Origin: Terana coerulea
Taxonomy: Eukaryota > Basidiomycota > Agaricomycetes > Polyporales > Phanerochaetaceae
Assembly (NCBI GenBank): GCA_024811115.1
Contig: JAKOGH010001214.1
Coordinates: 1 to 64,000 of the forward strand
Reading direction: 5' to 3'
Length of the DNA stretch: 64,000 nucleotides
Shown: positions 48,101 to 59,641 of the stretch, in pieces
Layout of the letters: every line of letters begins with the position of its first letter
Position numbering within the stretch: position 1 is the first letter of the stretch
Notes under the pieces: generated by a model
Database searches by the model: none
The model's input: the letters and a program-made list of their open reading frames with translations, nothing else
Told to the model about the DNA's origin: nothing
Made by a program: the position numbers and the translations under genes

Positions 48101-51100
48101 CGAAGTCGGCTGCGGTATTGGCATCTTCGTTCATGCAATAGCGCCGCTCGTCGATCGCATCTGGGCAATTGAGCCGTCGGCAGAGGCCGTGCACCGGCTG
48201 AAGCAAGACTTGTACGCGCACAACCTGGAAAACAAGATCTCGATCTGGCACAACTCCGCGGAGGATATCGACAGGCTTCCGTCCTTCCACGCCGACCTGA
48301 TTCTCATGAACTCAGTCATCCAGTACTTCCCATCTGAAGAGTACCTTCGCCAGACCATTGTCAACATGGTCGCAAAATCTTCGCCTGGTGGCCAAATTCT
48401 CATCGGCGATGTTCGGAGCCGTTCTCTCGATAGCCTTCTCAGCATCGACGTATTCCTACACTCCTGGAAGGACGAGTTCGAGTCCCGCACCCTCCAGGAC
48501 CTGCGCGATCACATGCAGCGTCGCAACGACAATCGGACAGAGCTGTTGGTCGACCCTTCATTTTTCCTCGCGCTCAAGCATACCATTCCCTCTGTGGCAC
48601 ATGTTGAGATTTTGCCCAAGACGCTTGAACACTGCAACGAGCTCAGCCAGTTCCGGTACCAGGTCATTCTCCACGTAGGCAATGGGGTACCGTTGTGCGC
48701 TCCCAAGAGCTGGCAAGACTACGAGGCCCTTCGCTGGAACGCTGAGTCTTTCAACGACGCCCTTCGTGCCTTCGTTGCTGGACATCAACCGGTTCTTGCT
48801 GTGGAACGGATACCGAACAAGTTCCTGTCGTGGGAGCGCGCCGCGGCGACGGTCGTCTTTGAGCCCTCTTCGGACCGTTTTCTCCACTTGCATCCATTCT
48901 CCCAGACCGAGGCACACCGGTTACGGCCGAAGGGTGGTCAGCATGGGACATCGAGCAGCTCGCGAAACAGTATGGTGTCTCTGTTCAGCTAAGCGTCGCG
49001 AGGCAGGCCGAGAGTACGTCGCTGGATGCAGTCTTCATCAAGGAGTCGGCAGAGGGAACCCCGCGCGCTGTGTTCAAGGAGGTCGACCCCAGTGCTGCTC
49101 GCGTCTCGTCCTTCTCTGGTCAAGTGCTGGAGGAGCTCAACCTCGCCTACAAGGCACGCCCGGAGGATGGCCTGTTGGACCGGCTGAGAGAGACTCTACC
49201 CTCGTACATGGTTCCTGACCGGATTTTCTCTGTGCGAGCTCTGCCGCTCCTCACCAGTGGCAAGCTCGACCGCCGACAGCTGTCCGCCATGGCGGAAAGA
49301 GATGCTCGAGCGCTGACTGCTGCGAACGGCTTTTCGGCATCTGCCACGCCGGCAAGCGCCTTGGAAGCGCGCCTGTGCGAAATCTACAACACCGTCCTGT
49401 CTTCCACCGCCGTCTCACCTGTCTCAGATTTCTTCACCGCCGGTGGGCACTCCCTACTCGCAACTCGCTTGAAGTCCACAATCGAGTCTGAGTTCGCCAT
49501 CCAGCTTCCCCTGAAGGCGATCTTTTCCCATCCCACACCACGAGAGCTTGCTCTGACTGTACAGCAGTTAATCACAGCCTCGCAAGCTTCGCCTCAAGTC
49601 CTCTCCCTCGCTTCGGGCGAGACCCCTCACGGAGGATACTCCCCTTTGTCGTTCGCTCAAGACAGACTATGGTTCCTCTCCCAGCTGGCGCATCTTGGCT
49701 CTCCGAATATCTCATACAACAGCCCATACCTACTCAGGTTGTCTGGTCGCGTGGAGGAAGCCGTTTTAGAACAATCAATACAGGAAATCGTCTCCCGTCA
49801 CGAAATACTGCGGACTATCTTTGTGGAGGTCGACCATGTGCCTCAAACTCAGGTTTTGGCCTGGAAACCTCGTCTCGAAAAGGCGGCCCTGACTGCCGAC
49901 GCCGACAGCCTTGAAACGATAATCAAGGAGCATGCCACGCGTCCATTCCTCCTCGATACTCAGCCGGCGTTTCGCGCAACCCTTTTCCAGCCCTCTAGCG
50001 GCGACTCATTCCTACTCCTTTGCATGCATCACATCGTGGTCGACGGATACTCTTTGGACGTCATTCGCCATGAGCTAGCGGAAATCTATACTGCATTCGA
50101 GCTTGGAAAGGAGCACGGCCTTCCTCCTCTTTGCATCCAGTACAGGGAGTTCGCGGAGTGGCAGCGTTCCGATGACTTCGAGCGCCTTGTGCAGCCCCAA
50201 CTCCAGTACTGGGTGACTCACCTTCGCGACGTTCAGCCAGCAGAGCTGCCTACGGATTACCCTAGACCCCCACAACTCAGTCAAAAAGCAGATACGTTGA
50301 CCGTTTGCTTTCCGTTGGACCTGCTCACGCGGCTTGAACGGGTATGCCAACAAGAACGTGTAACCATGTTCATGCTTCTCTCGACGGCCTTCCGCGTTAT
50401 CCACTTCCATATTACCGGTCAGCAAGACGCCTCCTTTGCATACCCGATAGCCAACCGGAATCGACCGGAGACGGAGAGGCTAATCGGATTCTTCGTCAAC
50501 ACGCAAGTCCTGCGACTCGAAGTACATGCCGGCATGACGTTCCTAGACTTGTTGCGGCAAGCTCGCGAGTCCTCTTGGGCAGCTTTCGAACACCAGGATG
50601 CGCCCTTCGAGCGGATCGTCTCTATCCTCAACCCCACCCGCGATCTCACGCGTAATCCCTTGGCACAGATTATTTTCGCCTACCAGACCATGCTCACAGC
50701 ACCGTTATCACTTGGCACGGTGGACGCCTCCGTCTCTTCGATCGACATGAACTTGACACGCTTTGATCTCGAAGTTTACTTCAGTCCTCGGGAAGACGGC
50801 TTACGAGGCGAGTTCGTGTACAGCACCGATTTGTACAAGCAGGACACCATCTCCGCACTGGTCCAGCAACTGCAGGCGCTTCTCGAGCGTGTCGTGGACG
50901 GCATGGACTTTGCCGTTGAGGCACCTGGCGCCGGACTCCCTACTTTGCGACCTCCCACGTCGCTCGATGTCGCAATGTATCTTCGTGACTACATCCCATC
51001 AGCGTTTCCGTATGACACCCCTCGCTCTACCCAGATCGCTTCCACCAAGTACGAGGCGCACACCTTCCGTCTGCCCGAGAAGACATGTGCAGCTCTTCGG

Positions 51101-54100
51101 CTGTCAGCACGTACTGAGACTCCCGCCTTGCTCCTCGCTGCTTCATCTATCCTCCACTTCCGTTACACCGGCATCGAGGATACTTCTATGGGTACGTACG
51201 CCCTGTTTCAGCACGTTGACTGAAGCTCATCCCTGGTCTTTTTTTGCCTGTAGGTCTCCGACTGAATGCGTCGAAACACGTTACAATTCCCCGCTTCGAA
51301 GTGTCGGCGGAAGCTCCACTCGCGCTGGTCGTGGAAAACGCTGCAAATGCCATTGCGTCCGCGTCCAGGTTCTCCGACATCCCGCTCTCGGATGTAGCTG
51401 GGTCAATTCAGGCTCAACAGCGAGCTCGACCGAACTCAGCTGTCCACATTGTTCTCGTGCAAAGACCGGATGCTGAACTGGTTACGACGGCCTTGTCATC
51501 GCAACAAGAGTTAGGGTACGTTGTCATCTCAGTAGCCCTCCCTGACACCATCTTGACTTCATGGTTTCCAGTGCCCGATTCGACGTCGAGATCCACTTCA
51601 ACGACTCCGACCCCTTCACCTGGCAGCTCCTCTACGACCCATCTCTGTTTCTACCGGAGACCGTTCAGGCTTTCTGTGACAACATCGCGAACGTCGTTGA
51701 ACAAATCGCCTCTGGATGTAGCTGCATAGTCCAGGAAGTTCCCTTCCGAGCAGCTGTAGCACAGATGCTTCAACGCCGTCTCCCCATCTGTGACGCTGCA
51801 GAGCCTCCTTCCACTACGCTAATCGACGCATTCAAGCGTTCTGTTGAGACTCACGCGGCTCTTCCCGCCTTGGAAGATGGGAGGACCTCGCTGACATATC
51901 GAGACCTGGACGTCTTATCTTCGATTCTCGCCCGGAGAATTCTCGCAGCAGCAACGCCTCTTGCAAAGCCTTCCGAGCTCGTGGCCATGTACATCCCACC
52001 CTCCGCCCTTGCAGTGCTGGCGATTCTTGGTATCGTCAAATCCGGAGCGGCGTATGTGCCTTTGGATGTTCGGTACCCCCAGACCGGCTCAAAATGCTGC
52101 TTGAGGACTGCGGCGCCCAACTTCTGCTCACTACCACTCAATCGCCCGACTTTGCGCCTGCGGAGCTTGGTGTCGTTTGCATTGACATATCCGATCTTCT
52201 ATCTCAAGCAGACAACAGCCTAAGCTTGGGCTCTGTTGAATGTGTTCCCGCCCTCGGCACCGATCTGGCGTATGTCATGTACACGTCCGGAAGCACTGGC
52301 ATTCCCAAGGGCGTACCCATCCTACAATCGTCGCTATTGGCTTTCGTCTCTTGCACGGAAGCCGTGCCGTTCACGGTTGGCGATCGCATCGGCATGGTCA
52401 ACAACTTGGCCTGGGACGCGAGCATTGTTGACGTCTGGGGCTCTCTTCTTGTCGGGGCGACGCTTGTTTGTTTCGATCGGTACGATGTCCTCGACTTGGT
52501 CGTCCTCGCTGGACAGTTCCAGCTGCAGAAGATTAACGGCTGTCTCCTATCTCCCGCACTCTTCCGACAGGCTCTCGATCTTGCCCCTCGGCTGTTCCAT
52601 TCCCTCAGAGTGCTACTTCTTGGTGGGGAGTCCGTATATTACGAGACTCTCCAGAGAGTCAAAGCGGTTAATCCCGCGATCAAAATCGTCAATCTGTACG
52701 GACCTACCGAGACATGCGTTGCCGCGACTGCCTTCCAGGTCGACGTGGACACAATGCCTGAATCTGGACTGGTCCCCATCGGCCGTCCGTTGAGGACAGC
52801 CGAAGCTATTGTGGTCGACACGAAGGGGCGGCTGGTACCTCCGAACGTGATCGGCGAACTTGTGGTGGGAGGTGCTGGGGTCGGTCCGGGGTACATGAAC
52901 AGGCCGAGAGAGTCGACGACGTCCTTCGTTTGCCTCCACTTCGAGGGAAGTTAAGCAGGCGAGAACAAGCTACTATCGCACTGTAAGTGCGACATACCTG
53001 TATCTATCCTATTGTGCTCATTCAAACGGAAACAGGGCGATGCCGTGAAGTGGTCCTCTGACGGTCAAATCCAGTTCGTTGGAAGGCTAAGTGCCGGGCA
53101 GATCAAGATACGTGGTCAGCGGCTCGAACTTGCCGAGATAGAAGCTGCCATACTACGCACTGGTTTGGCTAGCGATGCAGCAGTTCTCCACCACAAATCC
53201 GACGAGGGCGATGATCTCCTTGTGGCTTTCGTGGTTAGCTCGGCTCCTGCCGCTCCCGAAGGCTCTTCCACCTCGCCGCACCTTCATGCAGATATCCACT
53301 CGCTGTCGTCACAGTTGCTCGATCTGCTGCACAAGGCGCTCCCTTCCTTCATGACTCCGCACGTGGTTCGCTGGCTTCCGACACTTCCTTTACTACCCAA
53401 TAGCAAGCTGGATCGCAAGCAGCTTGAAGCCCAGGCTGCGTCCGAAGCCAAAAGTCTCAAGGACGGTTCCATTGTCGATGACGACGCCGCCAATATACCG
53501 CGCGACGATGTCGAGGAACGCCTGTGTCGGATCATGGAAATCGTTCTGAATCGGACCCCTATCCATCGATCGTCGAATTTCTTTGATTGCGGCGGTCACT
53601 CTCTTCTCGCACCTCGCCTCGCATTCCGCATCCAGGAAGAATTCAACACTGCCTTCACGTTGATGGACGTCTTCAACATGCCCATGCCCAAGACCATGGC
53701 GGACAAGATCCGGAGCTCGATGACCGTCGGCGACCACCCTGTGCGCATCACCAATGGCGACACATTACTCTCAGAGGACGCATCCGCAGTCGAGATCCCC
53801 CTGTGCTTCGCTTCACGGGGCAACAAACGAGGCCAACTCTGTTCTGCATTCCAATGGTTACTGGCCTAGGATTTTCCTTCGCAGCGCTTTCGCGGGCGAC
53901 TCGTCATTTTAACGTCGTCGCGTTCAACGATCCAGGATACTGCGGCCGAGACGACTTTCCCAGCGGCGCGTTGTCCTCGGGATATGCCGCCGTCTTGAAG
54001 GAGGCTACGACGAATACGGTGCTGAGCCAAGCCGACTACTACTACGTGCGATGCCTTGAAGAGACTGCCCTGCTGCAGAACCAAGCCTCTCGTGCGAAGA

Positions 54101-54585
54101 CTCTCAACGTCCTTGGGTACTCGTACGGCGGGCATGTCGCCACCGAAGTAGCCGTTCTGGCGCGACGTGACGGCTGGGCAGTTAATCTCTTCATCGTTGA
54201 TTCTTCCGCCCACCCTATCGCCACGGCCGGCCAGACAGCGCCCACCATGGATGAAGACGCGGCTACGGTTGCGGAGTTGGCTATGGGCTCCGTCGGCATC
54301 GATGTCACCGACATGGGTGAGGCAGGCACGCAGCTGGCCAGCGAGATATCGATACGCACGAAGGCGAATTTCCGCGCGCTCTATTTGCATGCCATGCCGA
54401 AATATGCCGGACATCTGACTCTCTTCCGTTCAGAAGCCAACGCTGATCACGGCTTTGGGCCTCTCGTGGAGTCGCTAGACGAATTCGTTCTGCAGGGCAA
54501 CCATTATCGCTTGCTGGAGGAAGGAAGCGGGAACCTTCCAAGTATTGTGGGGAAGATATGCGACGTCTTGGGTCCGGAGGCGTAA
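45183..54585 (+). CDS. Two-module NRPS with embedded N-methyltransferase
   Basis: Domains in order: C-terminal-half condensation domain (about 45393-46180); A1 with YTSGSTGKPKGV (about 46740); inserted N-methyltransferase with GWDSMITGSPIPKAEM and SAM motif VFEVGCGIGIF (47930-48900); rest of A1 with LTSGKLDRRQL; T1 with GGHS (Ser at 49451); full C domain with HHIVVDG (50027-50047) and FAQDRLWFLSQL; second half-C (50960-51750); A2 with YTSGSTGIPKGV; T2 with GGHS (Ser at 53600); thioesterase with GYSYGG (Ser at 54121). Introns include 45620-45674, 45955-46013, about 47450-47508, 47989-48045, 51192-51253 and 51516-51571. Frame changes near 46261, 46914, 47934, 48910, 52078, 52945 and 53799 mostly fall at short homopolymers, with intact domains on both sides. 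The start at 45183 (MDETTWTFSEITQLYPLS) needs one more shift near 45325; 45307 is the alternative. Predicted product: an N-methylated dipeptide or cyclic derivative. Confidence 0.95.
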
Positions 54586-55211
54586 GCAGAGCACCACGTA
54601 TCAACAGCTTGTATCCTCTCTATCCGTGACTCAGACTCAGCCTACTCACTGTACAAATGAGTGTAATACTACTTGTATTCGCTTACTCATGGAACTTCTA
54701 AATATTTCTTCTGCTCATTCGACTCTCGGCTGTACGGCCATATTGCGAGATAGTCTAAACGTAGTCACATATTTGATTGCTTCCCGGTTTTGAAAGAATA
54801 TTCCGTGCATCGAACTAGTTTGAGGGGCAATCCCATAAGTATGACGGCTCGGACGAGGCCTAAGGCTGGCACTGACACTGATAGATATAAATCTTGATTC
54901 TCGTTTCCAGTAAGCCCCCACTTCATCGTGCTATCCGGCTATCATACACAGTTCTGTACTATATAAATCCATGCTACATTTGCTATCGCTGCTTGTAGCC
55001 TCAAGCCCGTCCCGCCCTGTACCACGACACGATGCCGAATATGGCAATGGTGACCTTCTGGTTTCAACACGGCCAAACAACGCCACGCTGCTCGGCATTC
55101 GGCGCTCGGCGCTGGTGCCTCGTGCGCTGCGCGCTCAAGAGGGCACACCTGTACGCACACCCTCATCATCTCGCAACCACAACATTCCTCCTTTGCGTCG
55201 TCTTTGCCAGC
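54586..55211. other. Intergenic region, NRPS to csn7
   Basis: NRPS 3' untranslated region followed by the csn7 promoter. A TATATAAA box lies at about 54960-54967, some 245 bp before the chosen csn7 start. No gene is seen. Confidence 0.4.
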
Positions 55212-56412
55212 ATGGACTTAGGAGCCAACTCGACTGCTAAGCTGGAGCCCTTTCTGCTCATGTCCAAATCAGCCAAAGGAGCTGCTGCTGCGAAACTAAT
55301 CCAAGATGCTACATCCGCCCCCGGAGTCTTCGTGTTCGCCGAGCTGCTAGACTTACCGAACATACAGGAGGTACAGGAGCCTAGTCCTATTGCGCAACTT
55401 TCGTGAGCTGACCTCTACTCACGAAGCTTGTCAGCAATCCGCAACACGCGCCATACTTCTCCTTGCTCCAGCTGTTCTCGTACAAGACCTACAAGGACTA
55501 CCTTCGTACGGCTCACTCAAACTAGTGACTACCATAAGCTTCTAACACGCATGTCTAACAGAATACAAAGACGATCTTCCTGCCCTCAACGAAGCCCAAA
55601 TAACGAAACTGAAGCATCTCACGCTCGTCTCGCTAGCCACAGAACGTCGAGTACGTACGCTATGCGCGCACCGACCCAGTCATCACTGAGGCCGCTCTCT
55701 ATAGATTCTACCCTACGACGATCTTCTTAGCACACTCCGAATTTCTTCAATCCGTGAGCTGGAGGACCTCATCATCGATGCCATCTACCAGGACGTTATC
55801 CGCGGGAAGCTGGATCAGAAGGAGCAGCAGTTTGAGGTGGAGTATACCATGGGGCGGGATCTTGAGCCTGGAAAAGTGGAAAGCTTGCTAGCTGCTTTGC
55901 AGCACTGGTACGTTCTTCTTGTCCTTCCACGCCGTCGTCGTGCTTATTCGTGTAATAGGGCGTCAACGACTTCATCGGTGCTCGCGACGTTAGACGAGAA
56001 GCTCGCCAAGCTCTCGACGCAAGCCGCCACCGACAAGGCCGAAAAGGAATCCTATGACAAGAAATACCAGCAAACACTCACGGAGGTCCAGGAGAAGCAG
56101 AAGGAAACTATCAAGGTCGCGCCGCGGCCTGTTAACACCCTCAAGTCAGGGCCCACCCCGGCAGGTCTTGCGCTCATGAAAAGAAGGAGGAGCAGGAGCG
56201 TGAGGCTGCTGAGCGGGAAAGGGAGCTACGAGAGGGCAAGAATTCAGATAGCATGGATGTGGACGAGCCTGGAGATTCTAAGGGCAAGACGCGATCGTGA
56301 GTTTACCCGATGCCCTACTGTTTCACTGAAGCTAATGTTGGAAGTAAGTAGAACGTCAGAAAACGACCCAGCTGCGGCCTCAAAGTCTCGGAAGCGCAAC
56401 CGCGGCACTTAA
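55212..56412 (+). CDS. csn7: COP9 signalosome subunit 7
   Basis: A PCI-domain protein of the COP9 signalosome, the complex that removes Nedd8 from cullin ubiquitin ligases. Start [20 protein letters not shown]; then [57 protein letters not shown], the winged-helix part [20 protein letters not shown] with [36 protein letters not shown], and a coiled, lysine/glutamate-rich tail. Introns at about 55370-55428, 55504-55560, 55651-55706, 55909-55959 and 56300-56350 restore the frame cleanly. One apparent frame change lies in the A-rich run at 56178-56182; beyond it the tail reads [17 protein letters not shown] and ends in a basic RKRNRGT. Same strand as the NRPS but a housekeeping gene, so the cluster probably stops before it. 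Confidence 0.88.
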
Positions 56413-56661
56413 TTCACCCCTTTCTCAGTCGTTCTCCCAAACACCGCTGTGTCTTGTCGTTTGTAATACTAGCATCTGTCATCATATCTGCACAATGGAA
56501 CTGTATCATCTCCGCGATTGTGAGCAGAGTGAGAGTTGAGGTGTAATTAAGGCACTTGCGTAGTGTCAGTTAACACGCCTACGCCGTTCCATCGAGAGCA
56601 AATTATGGGCATTATACAGAGGGATAGGATACAGAGGTTATTATTATACACGTCACGATGT
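56413..56661. other. Short intergenic region between convergent genes
   Basis: csn7 (+) and the Rsc1/2 gene (-) converge. It presumably contains both 3' ends and I see nothing else. Confidence 0.4.
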
Positions 56662-59641
56662 TCACGACGACTGGTCCAGCTGAGCCAGCAAGGTTTGCAG
56701 ATGCTCCGTTACGGTCGGTCTCACCTTAGCCGGCTGGCCATTGACCATGCCTGCAGGCTGAGGATCGACGTCCATGCTATCCTCTCTAGATGAGAGTTTT
56801 CTGCGCTTTTTGGCTAAGAACGAGAGGTATTCCAGGCTGTACTGCGGCCCGGGTGGGTGTGCAACATCGATAGGTGGCGTCGCAAACCACAGGACCTCGT
56901 TTGTCTCCGGGTCGCGGTCGAAATGTTTTGCTATGGCATAGAGTCAGCATTGCCCATGGGCTATCGGCGATAGTGAAGGCTTACCAGTCTCAGATGGTAA
57001 CCTCTCCGTTACGGCATTTGGCACCCAGGTTCGCTGCCCCGCCTGCTGCAGTGAGAATCGACCTGTCCACTAGTAGCCGGTGTTGCGGTGCAGGCGTGTG
57101 GCCATACGGAGGCTGTTGCTGCTGTTGCTGATACGGGTATGCACTCGTCGTCGCACCCTGTACCGGCGGGCCGACATACACGCCTTTGCTCTGGCCTACC
57201 CGGTCCGTCAGCTCAGCCCGACTCGGCGCCGCCACCAGCGTGGGGTTCTTCCTGGGCCTCTTGCGGCCGGTGCCGCCGCCCTCGATCTTCTCGCCCTCGG
57301 GCCGCTCGAGCGCGTCGCCGATGCCGCCGGGCGCGCGCAGCGGCTTGCCCGCGACGAACGGGCTCCCGAAGCGGCGGGGGAAGACGGGGCGCTCGAACGG
57401 GTAGATGGGCATGAACTCGGCGCTCTTGCGCACCTCCTCGGGCACGCACGAGTTCCAGTTCTTGATCTTGACGAAGATGCGCTCCCGGTCGTTGTATCGC
57501 GAGTCGCAGACGTAGAGCGGCCAGCCAGGGTACCAGTACGGCGGGCGCGGGCGCCCGCGGATGTGTCGCGCAGTGAACTGGCAGGCTACCCTCTCGATGA
57601 TGTCCTCCACCGGGTGGTCAGCAAAATGTCCTGCAGGAGAGTTTAGCGATTGAAAGTTGTTTGTAGTATAAAGAGACGCACCTGTCTTAAACACTTCATT
57701 CTCCCAAAACTGTCGCGTTGCTGGGTGGAATGTCTACAATGCGTGAGCAACTGAGTAGACAACCCAATGTAGTCCAGCAACATACCTGCTCTGGTCTGAA
57801 ATACCAACAAACTGTTACCCCAGGATGTCCCTTTTTACCTCTGGCAGGCATATAAGCAGGGGAGCAAATGCAACCACAACGTTCACTCACGGCTCGTCCG
57901 AAACCCAGCACTTGAAGACCTGGCCTAGGATTGGCCGACTCGGATCATCGCAGTTGCTCAGATGCAGCCAGTCAGCCAGCTTGACCGTCCAGCCCTTATA
58001 CTGCACTCTGTCGACAAAGGTGCGGTCCTTCGTAGTGATCCGGTATGTCGTGAAGCCAGCTACGCCTTCCGCATCTTGGCTGTGCAGGGGCTTCGCGGTA
58101 CCTGGCGCTGCCGGGAGGCCTGCAAAGTTCGTCTTGGAGGTGTACGGAGGGCCTGTGGGCGGCTCTGGGGAGACGAGGGCTCTGTACATCCGCTATCGAA
58201 GGTGAGTATATGCGTTTCGTGCGATATTTGAGAAAAAAACATACCTGGAGAACCAGGACGTTTCCGTAGGCCTCGCTGGTGGCGTCGTGAAAGCGTCGGC
58301 CTTTGAGGAACAGACGCTCCATGTCTTTGTCGAACGCGCTCGACGACTCGTATTTTTTCTCCTTGATTTGAGTCTTTTGCGCATGGTTTTGTCAGCACGG
58401 GCTCACTCTCAGATGTGCCAAAACGAACCTCGATGAGCGACAGGGAAAGAGGTGACTGGGGACATGAAGCCAAGTGAGATTGCTGGCACTAATAGAGCAA
58501 CATTAGACAGACCTTGTACGGGAGTTCAACAATGACGGTTTCTTCTGGTATGACCTCCAGGGAAGACGCAAGTCGATTGCCGCTGTGCATCAATTAGCAT
58601 ATAGTCATACGCGCAGACAGTAATTGCTCGCACTTTGTGTCAGTGAAACTAGAGATAGCTTGCACTATGGGTAGGAATCTGTCCTGCGCGGAGAAATCAA
58701 TATACTCCCTCACCCTAAAGATCGAGCTGGCACATACCTGCGAAATGTCGTCCGCCCAGCCCACTTCCTCAAACCCTTCCCACCTGGGAAGACCCTTCTC
58801 GAGCTGTTGTACAATAGCGTCGCACTCGCCATCCAACGCCATGTCCTGTGCAGACGTCTCCGGCTCCGGGCTGCCTCCGACTTCGACCTCCATCTCGGGC
58901 GTTATGGCTCGTTCCGGGCTGGTTGGAGCTGTGGGGACTAGAGGTGAAGGAACAGAGGCGGGGGGTGGTGTTGGGACTGGTGGTGTCGGCATTGTTGCTG
59001 GTGTAGCCGGTGTCGCAGGCGTCATGGGCGTTGCGGGGTGTTGCGGGTGTTGGGAGCTGCTTGGGCGGAGGCGGAGCGGTGGGGACAGCAGAAGTGGAGG
59101 CTAGCGCATGCGCAGGGAGTGGTACATTGTGCGCGACCTGCGCGGAGTTCTTTGGGAGGTTCTCTGGTAGCGGGGGAAGCGGCCGCTTGCGCCACTCCTC
59201 GTCAAGCATGCGCTGGGGCCGGGTCAGTCCCCGTTGAACTCACGGACTGACGAGGATCGACCCACCTTTAACGTCGCGGCATCGTGAGATATCTGGCTCT
59301 CCTCCTCGTTGTAAAAGAGTGCGTTGAGGAACACGAGGTTGAGGTCCTCGTACGCCTGCAGCGCGTCCTTGTACTTGTTCTTCTCGAGACTCTCCTTCAC
59401 GCCGCCGAGGCTCCGGGGCGCAGGGACGACCTACACGGGATATTCGCGGTCAACGACACGCATTCGCATTAAAGAGCGGTGCACAGAGACCTCGTAGTAT
59501 TCTGCCCAGTCCTTGGCGGTCAACGAGGACCATGAACATATCCGCGAGCCGGCGTTTGCGGCGCGCCGTGCTCGCGGTCGCGTCGACCAACACTTGCAGT
59601 ACAGCTTTGACTTGAGCGGCTTGCTCGCTCGAAATCGCCAT
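56662..59641 (-). CDS. rsc1: Rsc1/Rsc2-type subunit of RSC chromatin remodeller
   Basis: Bromodomain-bromodomain-BAH protein of the nucleosome-remodelling RSC complex. Start MAISSEQAAQVKAVLQVL; bromodomain 1 includes RKRRLADMFMVLVDR, DWAEYYEV, LGGVKESLEKNKYKDALQAY and LVFLNALFYNEEESQ. A Pro/Thr-rich linker and an acidic EMEVEVGGSPEPET follow. The second bromodomain includes DRFLPIVQAISSFTDTK, YESSSAFDKDMERLFLKG and TSEAYGNVLVLQRMYRAL. The BAH domain includes ILGQVFKCWVSDEP, GVTVCWYFRPEQTFHPATRQ, FWENEVFKTGHFADHPVEDI, YWYPGWPLYVCDSRYNDRER and FMPIYPFERPVFPRRFGSPF. A polyQ run follows (QQQQQQPP, near 57113-57130), then KHFDRDPETNEVLWFATPP to the stop at 56662. One apparent frame change lies near 59515 inside bromodomain 1. 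About nine introns. Confidence 0.9.

Noticed and set aside
52930..52955. TAA near 52952 as the true end of the NRPS
   Set aside because: The frame resumes directly after it as SYYRT, an intron and GDAVKW, the conserved A8 region, followed by T and TE domains.
45183..54585. NRPS as a pseudogene because of many frame changes and in-frame stops
   Set aside because: The shifts are single bases at runs, domains between them keep all core motifs, and essential neighbouring genes show the same kind of shift. Sequence error is the simpler reading.
57080..57646. Long plus-strand open frame antisense to rsc1
   Set aside because: It mirrors the GC-rich BAH-domain coding region on the other strand, is low in complexity and has no domain similarity.
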